Assembly (NCBI RefSeq): GCF_000964545.1
Contig: NZ_BBVD01000019.1
Coordinates: 7,045 to 71,044 of the forward strand
Direction: 5' to 3'
Source of the DNA: Comamonas thiooxydans
GTDB taxonomy: Bacteria > Pseudomonadota > Gammaproteobacteria > Burkholderiales > Burkholderiaceae_C
Length of the DNA: 64,000 nucleotides
The notes below the pieces were generated by a model that made no database searches, was not told where the DNA came from, and was given only the letters and a program-made list of their open reading frames with translations. Positions 35,649 to 44,826 of this stretch are shown piece after piece (the stretch's first letter is position 1; each line of letters begins with the position of its first letter). Made by a program: the position numbers and the translations under genes.

Positions 35649-36170
35649 TCACAGTTTCCAGCCGAACTCGAGCGCAATGAAAGCCGAGCATTGGCCGCAG
35701 GTCTTTGGTGCAGCGCGGACCGTAACGCTGTAGCGCTCACCCTGCCAGCGCACCAGGGCTCCGGCGGCTGCCATGACGGGGCGTGTGTAGTTGGTGCGCA
35801 AGCCGGCATAAACGCCAGAGTGCAGATTGCCAAAAGTCAGCGGCGTGTACTCGCCTATGGCGTAGGTGCTCCAGCGGTCGATGCTGTTGCGATAGAAGCC
35901 GGCCTGCACGGAGAAATTGCTGGAAAACTCTCGTCTGATACCCAGGCCCAGGTTTTCCTCGTTCCATGTTTTGCCACGTTTCCGTTCGCTGAAATGGTGG
36001 CTGACCGTGTGCAGATTGATATGCCATGCGCCCGCAGCCTGGCTGACCTGGGCAGACTGATTGACCTCGACGGGCTGAGTGGTCTCGGCAGACTGATTGG
36101 CTTCGTCGGCCTGGACTGCGGAGCAGGCAATGACGATGGTCAACCCTGCCAGTGTTTTCAACGATTTCAT
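35649..36170 (-). CDS. hypothetical exported protein, possibly a small beta-barrel
   Basis: 173 residues with a signal peptide (MKSLKTLAGLTIVIACSAVQA). The mature part has many alternating aromatic and polar strands (FSVQAGFYRNSIDRWSTYA, SGVYAGLRTNY, RYSVTVRA) and ends hydrophobic, as small outer-membrane barrels do. A Ser/Gln/Val-rich repeat follows the signal peptide. GGGGAA precedes the ATG by 5 bp. It is not recognised as a named family. It sits beside an AT-rich gap and the helicase gene. Confidence 0.65.
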   Translation of the reverse strand: MKSLKTLAGLTIVIACSAVQADEANQSAETTQPVEVNQSAQVSQAAGAWHINLHTVSHHFSERKRGKTWNEENLGLGIRREFSSNFSVQAGFYRNSIDRWSTYAIGEYTPLTFGNLHSGVYAGLRTNYTRPVMAAAGALVRWQGERYSVTVRAAPKTCGQCSAFIALEFGWKL

Positions 36171-36469
36171 TGCCGTTCCCCCCTGCATCGCTTCACAGGC
36201 GCATGCAGACAGGTCAGTGACATCCTTGGCTCGCGTTCGCAGTGCTGCCAAGGGACCTGGCTTACCAATTTTTATTTAAAAAATTCATGTAAACCATGTT
36301 TCCTAATGTCTATGACTATCGGTGTGGTGGATGTAAGAATAGTTCTTATCTATTGGTGATTGAATTTCAATTGGGTTTATGGAAATTTGGAGATTTCGCT
36401 GTCGAAAAAGCGGCAGGAAGAGGGAGCGGCTGCGTCCGGCCAGGTTGAAGGCGGTCTCTGTCAGACGCA
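36171..36469. other. AT-rich gap, no gene seen
   Basis: The stretch at about 36255-36390 is markedly AT-rich compared with the rest of the window and has no coding frame. It may hold the promoter of the exported protein, or mark foreign DNA. Confidence 0.5.
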
Positions 36470-36495
36470 AAAAAGGCCGCAAGGGCGGCCTTTTT
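36470..36495. terminator. rho-independent terminator after the DEAD-box gene
   Basis: AAAAAGGCCGC and GCGGCCTTTTT pair around AAGG; on the minus strand it follows the helicase gene that ends at 36537. Confidence 0.9.
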
Positions 36496-36536
36496 GATGA
36501 GCTGAGGCGAGGGAGTCCTCGGCCTTGCGCGGTAGC

Positions 36537-37832
36537 TTAATCGCCTGGCTGCTGCTTTGCGGCTGCAGCTGCGGCGCGCAGCTTGTCCTTCTTGCTGGGT
36601 CTGCGGCCCTTGATGCCGCCGTTGCCGTCTTGCGCGACCGGCGGTGGCGGTAGGGCTTCGGTAGGCTCGAAGCCCTGGATTTGCTCCAGATCGATCTCCA
36701 GCTGATTGCGCTTGCAGATCAGCTTCCAGTGTGCGGTGTCGGCGGGGCTTACAAAAGTGATGGCGCAACCAGCATGCCCTGCACGACCCGTGCGGCCAAT
36801 TCTATGAATATAGTCGGCGGGCGAGCGGGGCAGGTCGTAGTTGATGACCGTGGGCAGCTGTGCGATATCGATACCGCGCGCGGCCAGGTCGGTGGTGATG
36901 AGCAGTTGCCAGCGCTTGGCCTTGAACTGGTCGAGCACGTCCTTGCGCGCACCCTGGCTCATATCGCCGTGGAAGGTGGTGGCGTAGATGCCAGCCTTGT
37001 AGAGCTTGTCGGCCAGCATTTCGGCGGTGTGGCGCTTGGCGACAAAGACCAGGGCTCGTTCCCATTCGGGCTGGTTCTCGCCTTGCTTGACGAGCTGGCG
37101 CAGCAGCTGGGTGCGGCGGGTGCCGTCCACGGCAATGGCGCGCTGGCTGATGTTCTCGGGGCTGGTCGAATGCTCGGCGGCCTGGTCGGCATCGACCTGC
37201 ACCCGAACGGGGTCGTGCAGCAGGCGGGTGGCCAGCGCCTCCACGTTCTGCGGGAAGGTGGCCGAGAACAGCATGGTTTGGCGTTTGGCGGGCAGCAGGG
37301 CCAGCACGCGGTTGAGTTCTTCGGCAAAGCCCTGGTCCAGCAGGCGATCCGCCTCGTCCAGAACCAGATGCTGCACCGCGTTCAGGCGCACGGCATTGTG
37401 CTCCACCAGATCCAGCAGGCGGCCCGGCGTGGCGACCAGAAAGTCGGCGCTGCCACGCAGCTGCATCATCTGCGGGTTGATGGAGACACCGCCATAGACC
37501 ACGCGGCTGCGTGGTTGCTCACGCAACTGGCGCGTGATGTCGCTCAGGCTTTCATGAACCTGCAGGGCCAGCTCGCGCGTGGGCACCAGAATCAAGGTGG
37601 CCAGCGGCCGCACAAAGCCGGTGTGGCCGCGCTTTTGCGCCAGCCAGGCCTGCAGCAGGGGCAGCAGATAGGCCATGGTCTTGCCCGAGCCCGTGGGCGC
37701 GCAGGCCCAGAGATCGCGTCCGGCCAGCACGGCGGGGATGGCCTCGGTCTGAATCGGCGTCGCGTCGCGCAGACCCAGATCGAGTGTGGCATCCAGAAGC
37801 TCGGCGCGCAGGCCTAGGGGGGCAAAAGACAT
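36537..37832 (-). CDS. rhlE: DEAD-box ATP-dependent RNA helicase (RhlE-like)
   Basis: RNA helicase that remodels structured RNA, for example in ribosome assembly or mRNA decay. Q-motif TPIQTEAIP, Walker A APTGSGKT near residue 51, PTRELALQ, DEAD at 159-162, SAT, and HRIGRTGRAG near the end are all intact. 431 residues with a short basic tail. The start gives the usual family N-terminus; a longer in-frame start lacks similarity. It is divergent from the quinone oxidoreductase gene. Confidence 0.9.
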   Translation of the reverse strand: MSFAPLGLRAELLDATLDLGLRDATPIQTEAIPAVLAGRDLWACAPTGSGKTMAYLLPLLQAWLAQKRGHTGFVRPLATLILVPTRELALQVHESLSDITRQLREQPRSRVVYGGVSINPQMMQLRGSADFLVATPGRLLDLVEHNAVRLNAVQHLVLDEADRLLDQGFAEELNRVLALLPAKRQTMLFSATFPQNVEALATRLLHDPVRVQVDADQAAEHSTSPENISQRAIAVDGTRRTQLLRQLVKQGENQPEWERALVFVAKRHTAEMLADKLYKAGIYATTFHGDMSQGARKDVLDQFKAKRWQLLITTDLAARGIDIAQLPTVINYDLPRSPADYIHRIGRTGRAGHAGCAITFVSPADTAHWKLICKRNQLEIDLEQIQGFEPTEALPPPPVAQDGNGGIKGRRPSKKDKLRAAAAAAKQQPGD

Positions 37833-37957
37833 AGAAGAATCAATAGCGGTGTGCAGGAGGCGCATTGTGCGGGAATTGCCGCGTCGCAGCGAGGCGCAGG
37901 GACAAGCGCGGCGGCAGGCTACATTCGCAGGATTACAACCCGCAAGGAGCATCAGCC

Positions 37958-38953
37958 ATGAGTCAGATCACGCATCAAGCCATTGTCATGACGGAATACG
38001 GAGGCCCCGAGGTCCTGCAGATCGCCTCGGTCGCTTCGCCGCCGCTGACGGCTGGACAGGTGCGCGTGCGGCACACGCGCATTGGCGTGAACTTTCACGA
38101 TATCTATGTGCGCTCCGGGCTTTACAAGACGCTGGCGCTGCCGGGCACGCCCGGCATCGAAGCCGTGGGAGTGGTGGCCGAAGTGGGGGAGGGCGTGACT
38201 CGCTTCAGGCCCGGCGACCGGGTCTGCTATGTCTCTGGCGCCTATTCCATCTACGCCGCCGAGCGCGTGATTGCGGGCGACGAGCTGATTGCCGTGCCCG
38301 ATGACCTCAGCGACGCGCTGGTCGCATCCAGCCTGCTGCGCGGGCTGACGGCCGATGTGCTGCTGCACCGGGTGGCCCGGGTAGGCCAGGGATCGCGGAT
38401 TCTGGTCCAGGCCGCCGGTGGTGGCATGGGGCAGATTCTGAGCCAGTGGGCCACGCAGCTGGGGGCCATGGTGATCGGCACGGCAGGCAGCGATGCCACG
38501 GCAAAAAAGGCCGACCAGGCCGGCTGCGTGGAGGTGATCCGCTATCGCGGCGTGGGCGCCCAGGATGTGGCTGTGCGTGTGCAGCAGTTGACCGGCGGCG
38601 AAGGCGTGGATGTGGCTTATGACGGCGTGGGCAAGGACAGTTTCGATGCCTCGCTGGCCAGTCTGGGCATCGGCGGCCAGCTGGTGATGTACGGACAGTC
38701 TTCCGGTCCGGTGCCGCCGCTGGAGATTGCGCGTCTGGCCGCCAAGTCGAACAGCGTGTGCCGGCCCATGGTGTTTCATTTCGTCAAAAAGCCCAGAGAG
38801 CGCGATGCCATGGCCGCGCGCCTGTTCGAGGCGCTGCGCAAAAAGCATTTCCGCATGGGCGAGCCGCAGGAGTTTGCGCTGGCCGATGCCGCGCAGGCCC
38901 ACCGGCAACTGGAGGCGCATGGCGCCCAGCAGCCCATCTTGCTCGTGCCCTGA
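37958..38953 (+). CDS. NADPH:quinone oxidoreductase (zinc-independent MDR family)
   Basis: Medium-chain reductase, 331 residues, of the quinone oxidoreductase type. It has the GroES-like N-terminal half with GVNFHDIYVRSGLYK, the cofactor loop AAGGGMGQILSQW (variant of the usual GGVG) and the YDGVGKDSFDAS block. AAGGAG lies 8 bp before the ATG. Zinc ligands are absent, as expected. It likely reduces quinones or enones; it stands alone. Confidence 0.88.
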   Translation: MSQITHQAIVMTEYGGPEVLQIASVASPPLTAGQVRVRHTRIGVNFHDIYVRSGLYKTLALPGTPGIEAVGVVAEVGEGVTRFRPGDRVCYVSGAYSIYAAERVIAGDELIAVPDDLSDALVASSLLRGLTADVLLHRVARVGQGSRILVQAAGGGMGQILSQWATQLGAMVIGTAGSDATAKKADQAGCVEVIRYRGVGAQDVAVRVQQLTGGEGVDVAYDGVGKDSFDASLASLGIGGQLVMYGQSSGPVPPLEIARLAAKSNSVCRPMVFHFVKKPRERDAMAARLFEALRKKHFRMGEPQEFALADAAQAHRQLEAHGAQQPILLVP

Positions 38954-38977
38954 CGGGAGTGGTCTGCGGCAGCGGTC

Positions 38978-39382
38978 TTACTGCGCGCCGGCTTGGGGTC
39001 GTGGCAGATAGACCTCGTGCCACAGGCTGACTTTTCCATGCTCGTCAAAGCGCATGAGCAGCATGGCGACAAAGTGCTGGGCGCTGCCATCTGCCTTGGT
39101 GATGCAGACATCCATGGAAAAGACCACGGAGTCTTCGTCGGCCGTGGTGTGCCGGATGTCGTAGCGAATGCCTTCCATGTCCTGCTTCATGCCTTCGAGA
39201 AATTCGCGATAGCTCTCGAGGTCCGCTGCATAGTGGCGGCCGTTGGGCTCGACCACGAATTGCTCGGCAAAGCATTCGGCGACCTGCTCGCGGCTCAGCG
39301 TGGTGTGACGACTCAGGTGGCGCTGGTTCCAGTCGAGCACGGCATGGGCCAGCTCCAGATTGCGTTGTCGTTTTGCGTGCAT
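38978..39382 (-). CDS. SnoaL/NTF2-fold protein
   Basis: 134 residues from the ATG at 39382; an upstream in-frame ATG at 39445 would give 155. Neither has a good ribosome binding site. The helical N-terminus followed by VVEPNGRHYAADLESYREFL and alternating strands (VVFSMDVCITKADG, LLMRFDEHGKVSLWHEVYLP) fit the NTF2-like/SnoaL fold. Such proteins bind or act on small polyketide-like or steroid-like molecules, or have no enzyme role; nothing here shows which. Confidence 0.7.
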   Translation of the reverse strand: MHAKRQRNLELAHAVLDWNQRHLSRHTTLSREQVAECFAEQFVVEPNGRHYAADLESYREFLEGMKQDMEGIRYDIRHTTADEDSVVFSMDVCITKADGSAQHFVAMLLMRFDEHGKVSLWHEVYLPRPQAGAQ

Positions 39383-39453
39383 GAAGACCAGTATAGAAGA
39401 GCCGATTCCGGGTTCGCTCCGCATTTCTGACATGGACCGATTCATAAATTTCT

Positions 39454-39467
39454 ATAGCGGCTAGCGC
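39454..39467. repeat. dispersed repeat fragment (copy C)
   Basis: ATAGCGGCTAGCGC, 14 bases identical to 61803-61816, upstream of the SnoaL-like gene; only one arm of the element is present. Confidence 0.55.
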
Positions 39468-39566
39468 TTTGTATCAATGGATACTGAGATGATTCACACT
39501 TGAAATCGACCTGTGTCTTGCGTAACCAGCTATGGTTTTACCAAGGCTGAGATCGGGGGGCACGTA

Positions 39567-39602
39567 AAAAAGCCCGCGGACTTTGCAGTCTGCGGGCTTT
39601 TT
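39567..39602. terminator. rho-independent terminator after gltA
   Basis: AAAAGCCCGCGGACT and AGTCTGCGGGCTTTT pair around a short loop, with A/T runs at both ends; it ends the sdh-gltA block on the minus strand. Confidence 0.92.
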
Positions 39603-39642
39603 GCCACCCTGAGACCCGGAAATCCGGGCCTGGGTGTGCCGA

Positions 39643-40953
39643 TCAACGCTGAGCGATAGGCTTGACGTCGCGCGACACGGAGCCGGTGAACAACTGGCGG
39701 GGACGGCCGATCTTGTACTCGGGGTCGGCCATTTGTTCGTTGAGCTGAGCGATCCAGCCCACGGTACGGGCCAGCGCGAAGATGCCGGTGAACAGGTTGA
39801 CGGGGATGCCGATGGCGCGCTGCACGATGCCGGAGTAGAAGTCCACGTTGGGGTAGAGCTTGCGCTGGACGAAGTAGTCGTCTTCCAGGGCAATCTTTTC
39901 CAGCTTCTTGGCCAGGGCGAACAGGGGATCGTTTTCCAGACCCAGCTCGGCCAGGATTTCGTTGCAGGTTTCCTGCATCAGCTTGGCGCGGGGGTCGTAG
40001 TTCTTGTAGACGCGGTGGCCAAAGCCCATCAGCTTCACGCCGCTGGTCTTGTCCTTGACCTGTTCCATGAACTCGCCGACCTTTTCGATGCCGCCGTTGG
40101 CCTGGATGCCTTCCAGCATGTTCAGGCAGGCTTCGTTGGCGCCGCCGTGGGCAGGGCCCCACAGACAGGCCACACCAGCGGAGATGGCCGCGAAGGGGTT
40201 GGTGCCCGACGAACCGCACAGACGCACGGTGGAGGTCGAAGCGTTCTGCTCGTGGTCGGCGTGCAGGATGAAGATGCGGTCCAGAGCGCGCTCAACCACG
40301 GGGTTGACCTTGTACTCTTCGCAGGGGTTGCCGAACATCATGCGCATGAAGTTGCCGGCATACGACAGGTCGTTCTTGGGGTACATGTAGGGCTGGCCCA
40401 TACCGTACTTGTATGCCATGGCGACCAGCGTAGGCATCTTGGCGATCAGGCGGATCGCAGCGATGTTGCGGTGCTCTGGGTTGGTGATGTCGGTGCTGTC
40501 GTGGTAGAAGGCCGACATGCCGCCCACCAGACCGGTCAGCACGGCCATGGGGTGAGCGTCACGACGGAAGCCGCGCAGGAAGAACTGCATCTGCTCGTTG
40601 ACCATGGTGTGCTTGGTCACCAGCTCTTCGAAGTTGGCCTTTTCCTTCTCGTTGGGCAGTTCCCCGTACAGCAGCAGGTAGCAGGTTTCCAGGAAGTTGC
40701 AGTTCTTGGCCAGTTGTTCGATGGGGTAGCCGCGGTACAGCAGCTCGCCCTTGTCGCCATCAATGTAGGTAATGGCGGATTGGCAGGCGGCGGTAGAGAG
40801 GAAGCCCGGGTCATACGTGAACATGCCAGTCTGGGCATAGAGCTTGCGGATGTCGATCACATCCGGGCCGATATTGCCCTGGTACACCGGCATTTCCACA
40901 CTGGGAGCGCCATTGCTGAAAGACAGCGTTGCTTTGTTGTCAGCGAGTTTCAT
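39643..40953 (-). CDS. gltA: citrate synthase
   Basis: Condenses acetyl-CoA and oxaloacetate, the entry step of the TCA cycle. 436 residues, the length of the hexameric type-II enzyme. Catalytic blocks are HADHEQNASTSTVR, GPAHGGANEA and PNVDFYSG. The ATG at 40953 has AGAAGGAAG 7 bp upstream; a TTG two codons earlier is less likely. It is the last gene of the sdhCDABE-gltA block. Confidence 0.97.
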   Translation of the reverse strand: MKLADNKATLSFSNGAPSVEMPVYQGNIGPDVIDIRKLYAQTGMFTYDPGFLSTAACQSAITYIDGDKGELLYRGYPIEQLAKNCNFLETCYLLLYGELPNEKEKANFEELVTKHTMVNEQMQFFLRGFRRDAHPMAVLTGLVGGMSAFYHDSTDITNPEHRNIAAIRLIAKMPTLVAMAYKYGMGQPYMYPKNDLSYAGNFMRMMFGNPCEEYKVNPVVERALDRIFILHADHEQNASTSTVRLCGSSGTNPFAAISAGVACLWGPAHGGANEACLNMLEGIQANGGIEKVGEFMEQVKDKTSGVKLMGFGHRVYKNYDPRAKLMQETCNEILAELGLENDPLFALAKKLEKIALEDDYFVQRKLYPNVDFYSGIVQRAIGIPVNLFTGIFALARTVGWIAQLNEQMADPEYKIGRPRQLFTGSVSRDVKPIAQR

Positions 40954-40983
40954 TTCCAAACTTCCTTCTCTAGTTTGCCTAGC

Positions 40984-41277
40984 CTACTGGGGACAGTTAC
41001 CGGGCTGGCGCTTGCGCACCATCTCCAGCACTTCCCTGACTTCTTGGGTATCGAGTTGTCCTTCAGGTTCCTTGCGACGCAAGAAAAGATCCATCAGGTC
41101 GTTGTCTGCCAGATCCATCAAGGCAGACAGGCCAGTCGCGTGTCTCCGCGTGAGCTGGCTTCCGTAGGTGGCGAAGAACTGCTCGATGAACAGATCGTTC
41201 TCAACCAGACCACGGCGGCTGCGCCACCTCAGCAGGTCGCGCTCACGTTCGTCGAGCAGAGTATTCGTCATCAGCAT
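40984..41277 (-). CDS. sdhE: FAD assembly factor SdhE
   Basis: Small helical protein (97 residues) that helps attach FAD covalently to SdhA. The SdhE signature RRGLVENDLFIEQFF is present. Its ATG overlaps the sdhB stop as TGATG, so translation is coupled; an ATG two codons later is an alternative. It lies between sdhB and gltA, the usual order in betaproteobacteria. Confidence 0.93.
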   Translation of the reverse strand: MLMTNTLLDERERDLLRWRSRRGLVENDLFIEQFFATYGSQLTRRHATGLSALMDLADNDLMDLFLRRKEPEGQLDTQEVREVLEMVRKRQPGNCPQ

Positions 41278-41981
41278 CAGACGGTTCGACGAACCATCAG
41301 CTCCTTGATCTTGCCAATGGCTGCTGTGGGGTTCAGGTGCTTGGGGCACACGTCCACGCAGTTCATGATGGTGTGGCAGCGGAAGAGGCGGTAAGGATCT
41401 TCCAGATTGTCAAGGCGCTCGCCCGTGGCTGTGTCGCGGCTGTCCGCGATGAAGCGGTAAGCCTGCAGCAGACCGGCCGGGCCCACGAACTTGTCGGGGT
41501 TCCACCAGAACGAGGGGCAGCTGGTGGAGCAGCTGGCGCACAGAATGCACTCGTACAGGCCGTTGAGCTCTTCGCGCTCTTCGGGCGACTGCAGGCGCTC
41601 CTTGCTGGGCGATGCGTAGACATCGCTTTGCAGGTAGGGCTTGATCGAGTGGTACTGCTTGAAGAACTGGGTCATGTCCACGATCAGATCGCGGATGACG
41701 GGCAGGCCGGGCAGGGGCTTGAGAACGATGTCGCCCTTGAGGGTGTTCATGTTCGTCAGGCAGGCCAGACCGTTCTTGCCGTTGATGTTCATGGCGTCGG
41801 AGCCGCACACGCCTTCACGGCAGGAGCGACGGAAGGCGATGGAAGGATCCATGGCCTTGAGCTTGACCAGGGCGTCCAGCAGCATGCGCTCGTGACCGTC
41901 CAGCTCCACTTGCACTGTTTGCATGTAGGGCTTGGCGTCTTTATCCGGATCGTAGCGGTAGATTTTGAATGTGCGCTTCAT
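41277..41981 (-). CDS. sdhB: succinate dehydrogenase iron-sulfur subunit
   Basis: Electron-transfer subunit of complex II. 234 residues. The 2Fe-2S ligands lie in CREGVCGSDAM and the following LAC. The cubane clusters use CILCASCSTSC and CHTIMNCVDVC. An AGAAGA-type site precedes the ATG. It follows sdhA after 27 bp and overlaps sdhE by one base. Confidence 0.97.
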   Translation of the reverse strand: MKRTFKIYRYDPDKDAKPYMQTVQVELDGHERMLLDALVKLKAMDPSIAFRRSCREGVCGSDAMNINGKNGLACLTNMNTLKGDIVLKPLPGLPVIRDLIVDMTQFFKQYHSIKPYLQSDVYASPSKERLQSPEEREELNGLYECILCASCSTSCPSFWWNPDKFVGPAGLLQAYRFIADSRDTATGERLDNLEDPYRLFRCHTIMNCVDVCPKHLNPTAAIGKIKELMVRRTV

Positions 41982-42008
41982 TTTGATCTTCTCTCGTGGG
42001 CTGCTGAA

Positions 42009-43814
42009 TTAGAACGTGCGGACCTTGGGAGGAACGCTGGCAACGGTCAGGGGCTTGAGGTTCACAGGCTTGTAGGTCAGGCTGTTGGTCGCGCTGTCCC
42101 ACAGGGTGTGCTTGAGCCATTCCTTGTCGTTGCGGCCCAGGGGGAATTCGGCGTGGTCGGCAGGGTGCTCGTAGTCGTACACGGTGTGTGCACCACGGCA
42201 TTCCTTGCGGGCTGCGGCCGAGGTCATGGTGGCTTGTGCCACTTCGATCAGGTTGTCCACTTCCAGGGCTTCCATGCGAGCGGTGTTCCACACCATGGAC
42301 TTGTCCTTCAGGGTCACGGAGCCGACCTTGTCGCGGATCGCGTTGATCTTGGCGACGCCTTCGTCCATGCTCTTTTGCGTGCGGAACACACCAGCATGAG
42401 TCTGCATGGATTGACGGATCTCGCCAGCGACGTCCTGGGCGTACGTGCCGTCCTTGGAGTCCTGCAGCTGGTTGAGGCGGGCCAGGGTGCGGTCGGCGCC
42501 ATCGGCGGGCACTTCGTGGTGAGCTCCGAAGCCGTTGACGAATTCCACGATGTGCTTGCCGGCAGACTTGCCGAAGACCAGCAGATCCAGCAGCGAGTTG
42601 GTGCCCAGGCGGTTGGCGCCGTGCACGGACACGCACGAGCATTCGCCCACGGCGTAGAGACCGTTGACCACATTGTTCTGCTGACCGTCCCAGACCACGA
42701 CCTGACCGTTGATGTTGGTCGGGATGCCGCCCATCTGGTAGTGGATGGTGGGAACCACGGGAATGGGTTCCTTGGTGATGTCCACGTTGGCGAAGTTGTG
42801 GCCGATTTCTTCCACGGAAGGCAGACGCTTGCGGATGGTTTCGGCACCCAGGTGGTCCAGCTTCATCAGGATGTAGTCCTTGTTGGGCCCGCAGCCGCGA
42901 CCTTCCTTGATTTCCTGGTCCATCGAACGCGACACGAAGTCACGCGGTGCCAGATCCTTCAGCGTGGGAGCGTAACGCTCCATGAAGCGCTCGCCTTCGC
43001 TATTCAAAAGAATAGCGCCTTCGCCGCGGCAGCCTTCGGTCAGCAGCACGCCGGCACCGGCCACGCCGGTGGGGTGGAACTGCCAGAACTCCATGTCCTG
43101 CAGCGGGATGCCGGCGCGAGCAGCCATGCCCAGGCCGTCACCGGTGTTGATGAAGGCATTGGTCGAAGCCTGGAAGATTCGACCGGCGCCGCCGGTGGCC
43201 AGCAGCACGGCCTTGGCGTGCAGCTCGTACAGATCGCCGGTTTCCAGTTCCAGTGCGGTCACGCCGACCACATCGCCCTGGGTGTTGCGGATCAGGTCCA
43301 GCGCCATCCACTCCACGAAGAAGTTGGTCTTGGACTTGACGTTCTGCTGGTACAGCGTGTGCAGCATGGCGTGACCGGTACGGTCAGCGGCAGCGCAGGC
43401 GCGTTGCACGGGCTTTTCGCCGTAGTTGGCTGTGTGGCCGCCGAAGGGGCGCTGGTAGATGGTGCCGTCGGCATTGCGGTCGAAAGGCATGCCGAAGTGC
43501 TCGAGCTCGATCACGACGTTCGGCGCTTCACGGCACATGAACTCGATGGCGTCCTGGTCGCCCAGCCAGTCGGAGCCCTTGATGGTGTCGTAGAAGTGAT
43601 AGTGCCAGTTGTCTTCGCTCATATTGCCCAGCGAAGCGGACACGCCGCCCTGGGCGGCCACAGTGTGCGAGCGAGTGGGGAAAACCTTGGACAGCGAGGC
43701 GACGGACAGACCGGCGCGCGACAGTTCCAGCGCAGCGCGCAGGCCGGAGCCGCCGGCACCGACGATCACGACGTCAAACTTGCGCTTGGTGATATTTGCT
43801 TTGGAGTAGCTCAT
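42009..43814 (-). CDS. sdhA: succinate dehydrogenase flavoprotein subunit
   Basis: Catalytic subunit of complex II, oxidising succinate to fumarate. 601 residues. VGAGGSGLRAALEL binds FAD; the covalent FAD histidine is in RSHTVAAQGG; the substrate-binding and active-site blocks include HPTGVAG and HGANRLGTNSLLDL. No defects were seen. It depends on SdhE, encoded just downstream, for flavin attachment. Confidence 0.97.
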   Translation of the reverse strand: MSYSKANITKRKFDVVIVGAGGSGLRAALELSRAGLSVASLSKVFPTRSHTVAAQGGVSASLGNMSEDNWHYHFYDTIKGSDWLGDQDAIEFMCREAPNVVIELEHFGMPFDRNADGTIYQRPFGGHTANYGEKPVQRACAAADRTGHAMLHTLYQQNVKSKTNFFVEWMALDLIRNTQGDVVGVTALELETGDLYELHAKAVLLATGGAGRIFQASTNAFINTGDGLGMAARAGIPLQDMEFWQFHPTGVAGAGVLLTEGCRGEGAILLNSEGERFMERYAPTLKDLAPRDFVSRSMDQEIKEGRGCGPNKDYILMKLDHLGAETIRKRLPSVEEIGHNFANVDITKEPIPVVPTIHYQMGGIPTNINGQVVVWDGQQNNVVNGLYAVGECSCVSVHGANRLGTNSLLDLLVFGKSAGKHIVEFVNGFGAHHEVPADGADRTLARLNQLQDSKDGTYAQDVAGEIRQSMQTHAGVFRTQKSMDEGVAKINAIRDKVGSVTLKDKSMVWNTARMEALEVDNLIEVAQATMTSAAARKECRGAHTVYDYEHPADHAEFPLGRNDKEWLKHTLWDSATNSLTYKPVNLKPLTVASVPPKVRTF

Positions 43815-43847
43815 TCTTAACCTTCAATCGTGGAGACTGTGTCTCAA

Positions 43848-44213
43848 TCAGAGACGCCACAGAACCTGGATGCCCCAGCCGATGCAGCCGACCAGCCAGA
43901 CAATGGTGACCACTTGCAGTGCAAGGCGCAGGCCCACGGGCTTGACGTAGTCCATCCAGATGTCACGCACGCCGATCCAGGCATGCCAGCCCAGAGCCAC
44001 GAAGAGGGCCAGGGTCAGAAACTTCATCCACTGGGGAGCAAAAATGCCGGCCCACTGCTCGTAGCCCACGGGGCCGCCGACCGTCAGAAAGCGCACCAGC
44101 AGCACAACGGTGTACAGCGCCATCAGGACGGCGGTAGAGCGTTGAGCCAGAAAGTCGCGGGTGCCATAGTGCGCACCGACAACGGTGCGCTTGGAGCCGT
44201 AATTCACGGACAT
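43848..44213 (-). CDS. sdhD: succinate dehydrogenase membrane anchor SdhD
   Basis: 121-residue membrane anchor of complex II with three helices. The HAWIGVRDIWMDY block holds the residues near haem and quinone. AAGGA lies 7 bp before the ATG at 44213; the longer in-frame upstream part has no family similarity. Order sdhC-sdhD-sdhA-sdhB. Confidence 0.92.
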   Translation of the reverse strand: MSVNYGSKRTVVGAHYGTRDFLAQRSTAVLMALYTVVLLVRFLTVGGPVGYEQWAGIFAPQWMKFLTLALFVALGWHAWIGVRDIWMDYVKPVGLRLALQVVTIVWLVGCIGWGIQVLWRL

Positions 44214-44254
44214 GGTTGTTTCCTTATCGTGAGGTGTTATTGACTGGGCGCTGA

Positions 44255-44680
44255 TCAGTACAGGCCGAACAGCTTGGCGCCAAGCACCACGGTCAGGGCA
44301 ACACTGATGCACAGAACGACGGCGGCGGTGGACTTGCCGGTCTGCTTGTTCACCGCGTGGTGGTTCACGTCCATCACCAGATGGCGGACACCTGCGCAGA
44401 AGTGGTGCAGATAGGCCCAGATCAGTGCCAGGCAGACAAGCTTGGCAAACCAGCCAAAGGGACCTGCGAATACCGATGTGAAGGAATCAAACGAAATTTC
44501 CGACGAGATCGAGTTGTCGAACATCCAGATGATGAACGGCAGCAGGATTGCCATCAGCAGGCCGCTGACGCGGTGCAGAATGGACACAATGCCTGCCAGG
44601 GGCAGGCGATAGGTCGGTAGGTCCGAGAAGAAGTTGATATTGCGGAACTCTGGCCGCTGTTTTGCTTTTTGCTCTGTCAT
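44255..44680 (-). CDS. sdhC: succinate dehydrogenase cytochrome b556 subunit SdhC
   Basis: 141-residue membrane anchor with three helices. ILHRVSGLLMAI is the quinone-site block and HHFCAGVRHLVMD holds the haem histidine. First gene of the sdhCDABE-gltA block. The ribosome binding site is weak. No match to the palindrome found before mdh was seen in its upstream region. Confidence 0.93.
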   Translation of the reverse strand: MTEQKAKQRPEFRNINFFSDLPTYRLPLAGIVSILHRVSGLLMAILLPFIIWMFDNSISSEISFDSFTSVFAGPFGWFAKLVCLALIWAYLHHFCAGVRHLVMDVNHHAVNKQTGKSTAAVVLCISVALTVVLGAKLFGLY

Positions 44681-44826
44681 GGCAGGGTACTTTCGTGGAT
44701 GTAACTGCGTTGTAATCGCTAGTGCGAAGCGACACAAAATTCTATTGCAATGCAGCAGAATCCGTTAGCCGAATTTGCATAGCAGATGATTGGGTTCTGT
44801 TGCAATCAACGCTTTTACGGGGGGAT

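Noticed and set aside
41337..43820. Long plus-strand frame opposite sdhBA
   Set aside because: Antisense shadow of sdhB and sdhA, His/Gly/Gln-rich without any domain.
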